24,856 nt of DNA, taken from contig ML976985.1 of NCBI GenBank assembly GCA_010015675.1, positions 843,669 to 868,524 on the forward strand, read 5' to 3'. Shown piece by piece: positions 17,416-24,856 of this stretch. The notes under the pieces are model-generated. The model saw only the letters and a program-made list of their open reading frames with translations. It had not been told where the DNA came from and ran no database searches. Position numbers and translations under genes: made by a program. The DNA comes from Byssothecium circinans. Lineage: Eukaryota > Ascomycota > Dothideomycetes > Pleosporales > Massarinaceae. Position 1 is the first letter of the stretch, and every line of letters starts with the position of its first letter.

Positions 17416-18889
17416 CTACCCTATTCCTCTCCACCCCGCCCCTCTATCTGCGTGACCTAAGGAGTCTCTAAATAATCCAAACCTTTTATTGCTACACTCT
17501 CGAAAGCGGTCAAAGAACCTATTTCTTCCCTATCCATCTCGCCTTTAGCAAGAGCAAGCGTTGCCGGCAGCTTGACAGGAAGCATCTGGCGCGTGGTATT
17601 GCTCTAAGCGGCTTCTGTGGGCCTCTTTTGACACCGCGAGGGGAATCGACGCGTCTGCGCCAAGGGTTGAGGAATATGACGCCCAGGATGCTGGAGCGCG
17701 CTATATGCTGGTGCATTGTTTGGGTGATAGCTGTTCTCCTTGTGGGAGCAAGTGAGGCGGTCGGATCGTGTTGTGTCGTATGTGGGTTGTAGCCGCGACG
17801 CTCGTGGTGGTGAGTTGTAGATGCCCGACTTCATCCGCTCATTATTTTTGACAGTCGGGTAAGAGGAGCCGTGTCCATGTACCTTGAATATCGTTGAAGG
17901 CCTAAATGTCAACGTAGCCAGTCAATCCAGAAGGTTGAAATACAGCCCCAAATACACTCTTGATGACCGTGGGATATCATTTCCACAAACAAGATACATC
18001 TGCGCTGATAGGTACCTATCGTGTCAACCCCTTATGTACACAGTATCTCAGAAAGCTTCGGTACATGTGCTGATCGCCTTTCCAAGTCCTTTTGTTTTCC
18101 GGGTCCGTCATTTCTGTTGGGCCCCCCGCAGGGACGATTCGCGTCGAGCCACTGGAAGTGATGTAGCAAAGTTCGTCGTGGGCTTCGATAGGTCGAAAAA
18201 CGGCACTAGCATTCTCGTTAAAAACATGTAATTTCGCACAAATCCTGTCCGTGGCAACGACATGTTCAGAATGAGATAGCCCATCTACACCACGACGCAT
18301 TCCATGCTGCTGACTAAGCACACCCTGAGACCTAGAGCCTGACGTCATCATCCCGACATAGAAGCATCGCATATTTACATCACACAAACCGTTCAATTGA
18401 TTCACGAACCAAACACCCTCCAGAGGTACAAAAAGCTATCAAAAACGTCTATATCCGTACTGCTCATCCCAAACCACGTCCTCCCACTACCATCACTACG
18501 AAACCCTCACAATACTCATACGAAGCCATCCAAAAGCCAACACAACACGGCAGCGTTGAGTCTCACCAAGGAGCTCGGAGACACCCGTCCACCCAGCCAG
18601 CACTGAAGGGGAAAAAAATACGCCTTCGGCGCCGTTCCGATCTACCAGCCACCAGTCCTCCCGTAAAGCCTACCACAAGCCATTCGCCGGTCAACCCGTC
18701 GTCAAACCACCGACCCAAAGCTAAACAACGCCACAGCCTTCCCGTACCACTATCCCAAGTAGTCCAAGACAACCGATTTTCTCCTACCACCGGTGGTACT
18801 CAGCATACCAATTCCAACATCAAGAGAACTCCCACCACCTGCCCACAAACCCAACCCCACCCCCAAACCACCACCCTACACATCCCACA
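17416..18889. other. Gene-poor interval
   Basis: About 1.47 kb. At 17545-17700 on the minus strand, a frame opened by an ATATAG acceptor encodes 51 residues ending CQAAGNACSC and may be an orphan exon. A 129-codon minus-strand frame at 18016-18405 begins with GTG and is not convincing. From about 18790 the sequence becomes strongly C-rich on the plus strand, forming the leader of the NTF2-like gene. Confidence 0.4.
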
Positions 18890-19402
18890 ATGCCAACCCC
18901 CCCACCAACCCCAACCCCAACCCCAAACCCCCGCACCACCCTCCTCCGCGCCACAACCCACGCCTTCTGCACCACCCTCCTCACCCCCCCTCCCCCCTCC
19001 ACCCTCCTGCACACCTACTTCGTCCCCCCCACCGCCACCACGCCCTCAATAACCGAACACGGCCCCTCCTTCAGCACCCCGCGCCTCCCCTTCCTGCACC
19101 GCACCTTCACCGGCGCCGCAGGCTTCGAGGAATACTTCAGCCTCATGACGTCTGTCCTCGACATGGAGCTCCCCGCCGACGCGTTCCCCGCGGCGCGGGA
19201 TTTCATCGTCGATGCGGACGCGGATGCAGGCAGGGGCATGGTGTGTGTGGTGGGGAAGGGTCGATTTAGGAGTAGGAAGACGGGGAGGGCGTGGGAGGAA
19301 CGGTTTGTTTATCGGTTTGGGGGGTTTGATGAGCAGGGTAGGATTGGGTGGTGGGAGGTTTGGGCGGATCCGCTGAGTGCTTGGGAGGCGGTTGGGGAGT
19401 GA
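18890..19402 (+). CDS. NTF2/SnoaL-like superfamily protein
   Basis: An intronless 170-aa frame from ATG 18890 (context CACAATGCC). After a Thr/Pro low-complexity leader (PTPPPTPTPTPNP) comes the pattern typical of fungal SnoaL-like proteins: TTLLRATTHAFCTTLL as the first helix, then FLHRTFTGAAGFEEYFSLMT, alternating strands including GRGMVCVVGKGRFRSRKTG, and a final RIGWWEVWADPLSAW strand. These proteins adopt a cone-shaped NTF2 fold and range from small-molecule isomerases and cyclases to catalytically dead binders, so the reaction cannot be predicted. Third codon positions are very C-rich near the start and more G-rich near the end. The gene converges on the 367-aa gene at 19991-21169. Confidence 0.75.
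   Translation: MPTPPPTPTPTPNPRTTLLRATTHAFCTTLLTPPPPSTLLHTYFVPPTATTPSITEHGPSFSTPRLPFLHRTFTGAAGFEEYFSLMTSVLDMELPADAFPAARDFIVDADADAGRGMVCVVGKGRFRSRKTGRAWEERFVYRFGGFDEQGRIGWWEVWADPLSAWEAVGE
18909..18932 (-). repeat. Potential G-quadruplex, telomere-like G runs
   Basis: The minus strand reads five G, then TTT and three GGGG runs spaced by TT, within the first codons of the NTF2-like gene (the template strand of that gene). A further run of seven C at 18897-18903 lies next to it. The unit resembles TTGGGG repeats but is explained by Thr/Pro/Asn codons and is too short to be a telomere tract. Confidence 0.5.
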
Positions 19403-19990
19403 GCGGAGGCGTGGAAGGGGGGATTTCTTTGGAGATCAGAACCACGAAGGTAGGAGGGGGAGGGAAGGAGATGTGGAGATTTGGATGTTTGGGTGGGGAG
19501 TTTTTTGATTGTATGGATTGATTGATTGATTTGAGGGATCAAGGAGGCTTTTTACTGGCTCCTTGTGAGATGAAAACATTGAGGAGAAATTAAATGGAAT
19601 GAATATGGAGCTCGCTGGAGCTGTTGTGTTGAGATGAGAGATCCGCCGACCTCAATCAAATACTAAGAGTGCTGATAGCCCGAAAAAGAAACTCCCTCAG
19701 ATGGAAAAAAGAAAGGGAGGCATCCGCTGTTGCCTCGGAGGTGGAGCAGAGAAAATAAACCCGAATGAACGCCTGGTATCCATGCCGAACCCTCCCATTC
19801 CATCCCAATGCAGAGCCCATGCCGTGCGTACGAAGCCCAGCCTATAATCATGCCATCGATCCATCCCATCCCGTCCATCTTAACAGAGGGGAAAAGAAAA
19901 AAGAAAAGAGAAGAAAAACGATGTCGCTGTGTCGCTAAAAGGAAAAGAAATGAAAAGAAACCCTCCGCGTCGTACTATCCCCCTCTTATC
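19403..19990. other. Intergenic between convergent genes, with purine tracts
   Basis: About 590 nt. It holds a short GATT repeat (about 19516-19531), an uninterrupted 34-nt purine tract at 19885-19918 and a second A/G-rich tract at 19937-19959. No ORF is supported. Confidence 0.5.
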
Positions 19991-21169
19991 TTACTCCATA
20001 GCCGTAAACAGCACCACCTGCCTCGCCATCTGACTCGCAAGCAACAACTCGCGAAAAACCTGATCGATTCCCCCGGCAAAGTGAATAGTATAACTCTCCA
20101 CTTTTCCCTTCCTCTTCTTCTCGCCCCATACTAGTTTAATCGGCCTCGCATCATCCATTCTCTTCCCGCTCCGACTCCCCGGCTTCGCCCAGTCGCGCTC
20201 GAACTCGTACAGTATCTCGGGCATCACGTCATCGTGCGGGTCTCCAGGCTTCCACACAAAGCGTCGCCCACCGTACGTGAAGCGCCGCGGACTCCATGGG
20301 ATCTTCTGCTGCCTGTCGGGGTATTCTTTTATGGGCGTGGAGAAGGGCCCGCGGAGATGGATACAGCGGGATTTGTAGGCGGCTTTTGCGTCGCGCTTGT
20401 CGATGCCGGAGAGGAGGACCGAGATGCAGCGTTGTGGGTACTCTGCGACGCGGAAGAAATCGGCGGCGGTGACTTGGTTGTCGCCGCGGTGTGACGAGGC
20501 TTCGAGGTGGTAGAGGGAGTATTTATCCGAGTACTCGCGTGCTGTGTAGATGAACTTGCGGCAGCCTGATGTCGACCATTCGCGGGTTCGGTGCAGGTGG
20601 TATGTTGTGGGGGGTTGGCTCGGGTCGAGCGTCGTGTAGTAGGGGATGTCGGGGGAGGGGAGCTCGTCCCACATGGGTGCGTATGTCATGGGGGAGTAGC
20701 CGGCTCGCCATGTGAGGAGGTTGTGCACCTGGGAATGTCAGCACCAGCACCACAATATACAACTAAACACAGAAAAATATGGCCCGGAAAAATTCCTACG
20801 TACCGCTGATAGGCTCCCGCTCTCTTCGTCTAGGTCGCCATTTGCTCCCCAGTGGTTGGGCGCAGGGACGAAGACACATTCATTGCCCTCTTCGTCTTCC
20901 CGCCCACTCCCGCTTTCGAGATGCGGCCGCAGCGCCCGCTGTCGCTCCCGGTGGATGGTGATCTGTGTGCGTGCGATGCGGCAGTGCTCGTCTGAGTTTT
21001 CGTCGGGCGAGACGCTGGCCAGCGATTGCTCGATTTCTTGCTCCAAGGCCTGGGCGGCGGCTTCGTGCTGTAGGTACGATGTGTCGTAGAGCTGTGCGTG
21101 CTCGGATTCAAAGGCAGAGCTGCGTAGGAGCTCGAGGTGTTCGCGCGTTATGAGGGCCATCTTGCCCAT
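19991..21169 (-). CDS. Conserved-looking protein of unknown function, 367 aa
   Basis: Exon 1 (21169-20804) and exon 2 (20728-19991) are joined across a 75-nt intron (donor GTACGT, acceptor TCCCAG, phase 0). The junction reads GSLSA-VHNLLTWRAGYSPM. The start is ATG 21169 in an ACCATGG context. The N-terminal third is acidic and probably helical (HEAAAQALEQEIEQSLASVS); the C-terminal two thirds are rich in aromatic and basic residues (for example IPWSPRRFTYGGRRFVWKPG) and end LASQMARQVVLFTAME. There is no signal peptide, membrane helix or motif I recognise. Good splice sites and a sustained frame of normal length make it a real gene. It is divergent from the gene at 23632 across a 2.4-kb gap. 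Confidence 0.85.
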
Positions 21170-23385
21170 GGTGGTGCCGATCTACTGTCGGACCCTCGGT
21201 AGATAGCCGCGTGGTAGAGGAAGTGAGGGGCGGCTTCGTATTGTGCGGTGCGGTGTGGTGTAGGACGCAAAGGGACGGCGAGGAGTGAGAGAGAGCTACA
21301 TGCAGTAGATGCAGCGTGGGAGCGGCTGCTGACATGTCAGGGCGTCGTTGGCACGGAGCGAGAGGACCAGACGAGGGACTGCGACTGGGACTGGTGGAGG
21401 TGGAGGGCTGAAGCTGAGCACGGGCGCCGCGTGAGAGCCTGAGAGGTGAGGGCACTAGTCCCCTGTCACACACAAGACACCACCAGGCAGCCTGCACAGT
21501 TTAAGTGACGCACGTCGGCGACCTATCAGCAATCCGCGCAGTATATTGTTCAAATGTAACCCAGGCGCATTCCGATTAATTGAGCTGCCGGTGTGTTTTC
21601 CAGCTGGGGAGGTCCACGCCTTCCTGGGTGCCGGTTCGTAGGGCAGATGCATTGTCTTCCATCTCATCTTTTCGCCATCGTCTTACACCTAAGCATAAAG
21701 CCCTCAAATGCACATATATTCTATCATAGACGGGACAAGCCCGGGCCAGGCCCCAAAATGATGAAAGAAGCCAGCCTTTTCGCCTTGGTACCCGCCATGC
21801 CAATATCGTCACTTGCATCTCAGATGCATTACCACTGGGCGTGCGCTTACCACTCGGACTCCGAAAACATACAGCTTCTCCACCACCAACAACCAACCAC
21901 TGCGCTCTTCGTTTCCTCAGACCATGTCATCTCCACCGATCAGGCTTCGAGAAGGTCTTGAAACCTTCCATACGGGCTTCAAACCTCCACTCCCATCCCA
22001 GTCCTGACGTTAACCTCCTGGCTCCGATGACGAGAGGAAGGAAGGTCAGGCCTGCTTACGGCTGCCTACCCCGCGAAGAGAGGCTACTAACGCAAGATTC
22101 CTTCCGGCTCCTCGAGCCCGAGCCCGAGCCAGCGCAACGGTGCAAAAAGGCCTGTCTAGCACGTTCATAGGCCCTCTCTTATGACGCCCAGGAGACTAGT
22201 CGGCCAGCCCTAGCCGCTGCTGGGCCCGAAGAGCCTGTCCCCGAGTGCCCGAGCTGACGTATTTTGTTGCTACATGTCCTCCGCTGGCAAGTGTCGACAT
22301 GTCTGGGTGTGAGGAAAAGGGGAACTGCTTGCGTTGCCGACTCTGCACGAGCTTACGAGAACGGTAGGTGTGCGACCGGTCAGGTCAGATATGCATTATG
22401 TAGGTACCTGCAGCGAGCGCATAGAGAAAGGTTCTGCCACGGCATGATTCAACATCTTGGCTCGATCTTGGATTTGTTTGTCCGGATGGATCTCGATGAA
22501 GCCTACGCACCAAGTAGTCGACCAGTTCTCGCCATCCCATGTCGACCAGACATCGCGTTCCTGGACCAGCGGACGCCGAACCACGCGCCAAACGCCCCAA
22601 ACGATTCATGTCGCTTCGTCCCGCCATGGCTTGCCTTCCGTTCGTTCCAAGCGACGGCACCTGCAATGCAACCACTGGGCAACCAGTAACGTCGCGCGTC
22701 GCAAGCCCGCTCAGCAGACCGACATTCCGCACCCTCCGCTGTGCTGCAACTGCGCGCCCACGTTGAAAGTCGCGGTGAGGCTGGTCTGTTCATTACCTAT
22801 TGTGCAACATCTTGATTCTTCTGATACACGTGGTGCCAGGCGGGACGCAGCCTTGTAATGCTTGCTGATCCTGTTGCGCAAAGCCGGTTTTTGGGGGCGG
22901 TGAACGGCGTTCACCGGTGGGTCGTGCGGCGTACGCTAGGCTACGTTTGGAATATGGTATGGGTGTGTTTAAAATCCTAGATAGGTGCAATATCGACGTC
23001 GTCTACGCTTGTCCTGTCCTTCTTAGTGTTTGTAATGTTGTTGAATCTTTCTAGATGTGTATAGTACTGTACATATGTGCATTGGTGAGTACCTTAGACC
23101 AGCCAGCCCTGTCACAAAGGTTATTTGTCGGAAAAGCTTGGAAGTGCGCAAAAGAGATATGTGGAGGGATTGTAGAAAGAGATATCGTGAAGTCAGCCGC
23201 CAAACACGATATGAGATGTGGAGGCCATGTATTTTACTTGATTCCCCGTTTGTTGACTTCATATTATTATTCCGTTGTCGCAGTCCTTCCTGCCGTTTGT
23301 CGCCGTCGCACTTTCCCTCGTCCTGCCTTGAAGCAGTCACCGACACCGCTCTAATCTCTCATCGCTCCATCTCTTTTTCTCCATT
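21170..23385. other. Long gene-free divergent interval
   Basis: About 2.2 kb between two divergently transcribed unknown genes. All frames are short, lack ATG or conflict with each other. The distal part near 23280-23400 is strongly pyrimidine-rich, typical of the core promoter and leader of the plus-strand gene. A 19-nt palindrome at 22898-22916 is listed separately. Regulatory sequence or a non-coding transcript is possible, but I see no direct sign of either. Confidence 0.45.
22898..22916. promoter_or_regulatory. Perfect interrupted palindrome CGG-N13-CCG
   Basis: CGGTGAAC, a GGC spacer, then GTTCACCG: eight-base arms pair perfectly. The ends form CGG-N13-CCG, the architecture bound by dimeric fungal Zn(II)2Cys6 factors. 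It lies about 730 nt upstream of the start at 23632. It could also be a chance hairpin. Confidence 0.4.
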
Positions 23386-23478
23386 ATGTCAGTCGCTCGG
23401 GCACGCCTCTCGCGCCGGCTCGCTCTGCTCGACACGGCAAACCACACTCACACCTCGACCTCCTCTCTCTTTGGCTAG
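23386..23478 (+). CDS. Upstream ORF in the leader of the 290-aa gene
   Basis: ATG 23386 opens 30 codons to TAG 23476-23478 inside the pyrimidine-rich leader, 153 nt before the main ATG. The product starts MSVARARLSRRLALLDTANH, which is Arg-rich and amphipathic like a mitochondrial presequence. It could be a regulatory uORF or, if an unseen intron joins it to the main frame, an alternative first exon. I found no in-phase GT-AG path to the main frame. Confidence 0.3.
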   Translation: MSVARARLSRRLALLDTANHTHTSTSSLFG

Positions 23479-23631
23479 CAGTCTCTCCGCCCTTTATCGG
23501 CTCACACCCTCGTTTTTTGGTGCACACCATCACTCGCCGACAGTCTCCCTTGAAACCCCCAACGCTGGTCATCACACAAACGGTGTGGTCACCAATCACA
23601 CCCTCTCAATACCCAACGCTGCTCGCGTCGA

Positions 23632-24575
23632 ATGATCTACTACGGATGTTCGCCTGCGGAACTAGAGAGCGAAGTACGGCGGCGCAAGTTTCGGCCAGTT
23701 GGCTACAAAGACGCCTTGAGCGAAGGACTAAAGGTGCTCGATGAACAACTAGGATCAGAGTCTACCGCGGTGAAGACTGTGGCACTCCTGAAACCTTTCA
23801 GTCCCGTCGACGAGTTCACGAAGCTGCAATGGGAAGGCAAGAGGCTGAAAATGATCAAGGCTCAGCGACCGAGGACGGTGTTTGGCAAGAGCTTCAACGC
23901 GCATCTGCTCACCGAGGAGAGTACGTAAACGGTAGAAGCCTAGCTTGAATTCACCGCAATCCGGAAGCCGTAGTACTAATAGTACGGGCAGAGGTTGTGT
24001 ACTGGACAATGAACACCTTCTTTCCCGTCATACAACTTTTCTTTGAATCAGGCCTCACATGCTGCATCGAAGGTGGAGACCTTTCCGGTGCAGTCATCGG
24101 CATGGACAATAAGCTACGCTCGCGCCTCACCGACCTATCCCATGAAGAGAATGGCCAGCTCATCAAAACAACCCTTCCGGAGAAGTTCGCTGGCAAGCAG
24201 CCCGCCATCCGGATCGTCGAAATCCAAGTCGCGCGCCGAACGAGCGTCGCTGTCAAGCAGTTGGTACCCCGAACGCGCCTCGGTGAAGCAAAACCGAAAG
24301 CGACTATTGTGCAGGAGGACCACGCAGTAGTAGGACTTCGGATCGAGGGCATGGAAGAGATGGGGTATATATGGGCTCGCGTGCCGCACGATTGTGTCAG
24401 CCTGGGAGAGAAGACTTGGGGAAATGTTAGGGTTGCTGGCCTAGCGGAGCCGGAGGACGATGTCATTGTGCCATTCCTTGGATATCCGAAGAAAGCGATG
24501 TATCCAGGTGGGCATATTGAAGTAGTGGGCAAGAAGAGCTTGATCGCCGAGTTTGAAACTCGAATTTCGGAATAG
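23632..24575 (+). CDS. Protein of unknown function, 290 aa
   Basis: Exon 1 (23632-23920) and exon 2 (23992-24575) are joined across a 71-nt intron (donor GTACGT, branch TACTAAT, acceptor GGGCAG, phase 1). The junction reads LLTEE-KVVYWTMNTFFPVI. The start ATG 23632 opens MIYYGCSPAELESEVRRRKF. The middle has a moderately hydrophobic patch around TMNTFFPVIQLFFESGLTCC, too polar to be a sure membrane helix. The second half is beta-rich (for example AIRIVEIQVARRTSVAVKQL) and ends in GGHIEVVGKKSLIAEFETRI. No signal peptide or known motif is seen. Splice signals and frame are convincing, so the gene is real. The function is unknown. Confidence 0.85.
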
Positions 24576-24856
24576 TCGAGTCTTCTTTACTGACATACCC
24601 TTACTTTTGACGATAATGGATTTTAATAATAGGTTTTTTTTTTTTTTTGCCGACGAAATGTACAATCATCTCTAAACGGATACAGCTAGTGTACACAATC
24701 TATTATATGCAAAAATCGGTGATATTCCTTGGCGCCCTCGGTAATTTTTTTTCCTCACCAAAATCGCTAGCGAGAGCGAAATTGCCATAAGATCCTACAA
24801 TAACAACCTAACTACCTTGTATAATCGTCAGAAAACTTGAAGCTTTTCAAACATAT
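24576..24856. other. 3' flank with a poly-T tract
   Basis: AT-rich sequence after the last stop. A run of 15 T occupies about 24634-24648 and a shorter T run lies near 24745. No gene is visible before the window ends. Confidence 0.6.

Noticed and set aside
18016..18405. 129-codon minus-strand frame
   Set aside because: It begins with GTG, shows no family motif or signal and lies in a gene-poor stretch; chance is the simpler reading.
18897..18932. Telomere-like CCAACCCC repeats
   Set aside because: They are short, imperfect, internal to a coding frame and do not match the TTAGGG unit usual in filamentous fungi.
23057..23635. 192-codon plus-strand frame ending across the start of the 290-aa gene
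   Set aside because: It begins with GTG and runs through pyrimidine-rich promoter sequence; the translation is Ser/Leu/His-rich with no structure.

Overview
The window reads as nuclear DNA of a filamentous ascomycete (Pezizomycotina). The evidence is short GT-AG introns (about 54-82 nt) with CTAAC/CTAAT-like branch sites, a heterokaryon-incompatibility (HET) domain protein, a fungal DUF2985 membrane protein, an AIM6-like phosphodiesterase and the 5' end of a Fot1/pogo-type transposase. A class such as Dothideomycetes is only a guess. There is no operon, rRNA, CRISPR array or convincing tRNA.

Layout from left to right. 1-149: right end of a pogo/Fot1-like DNA transposon (minus strand) running off the edge. 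493-1133: PEBP-family protein (+, 2 exons). 1320-2063: coding-like but frame-broken stretch (minus). 2329-3189: secreted PL7-like polysaccharide lyase (minus, 2 exons). 3719-5196: secreted AIM6-like phosphodiesterase fused to a Cys-bearing N-terminal module (minus, with a newly proposed signal-peptide exon). 6083-6394: possible last exon of an unknown gene (+), overlapping by 8 nt the start of the DUF2985 membrane protein (6387-8255, +). 9402-10199: small protein kinase (minus). 10839-12758: F-box/LRR-like protein (+). 13458-15515: HET-domain protein (minus, 2 exons). 15516-18889: gene-poor stretch with a possible tiny two-exon gene, small coding-like fragments and a decayed Lys/Glu-rich coding stretch. 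18890-19402: NTF2/SnoaL-like protein (+). 19991-21169: unrecognised 367-aa protein (minus, 2 exons). 21170-23631: long divergent gene-free interval. 23632-24575: unrecognised 290-aa protein (+, 2 exons).

Functionally the window is a mosaic. Two secreted enzymes lie in tandem (polysaccharide lyase and phosphodiesterase). The middle holds a kinase, an F-box protein and a HET protein, a set of families often found in variable parts of fungal genomes and compatible with, but not proof of, a self/non-self recognition neighbourhood. The broken coding fragments and the transposon end support the view that parts of the window are fast-evolving accessory DNA. I found no clearly new multi-gene system. 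The most noteworthy points are the secreted two-module phosphodiesterase, the polysaccharide lyase with an altered active-site motif, and several decayed or unannotated small coding fragments.
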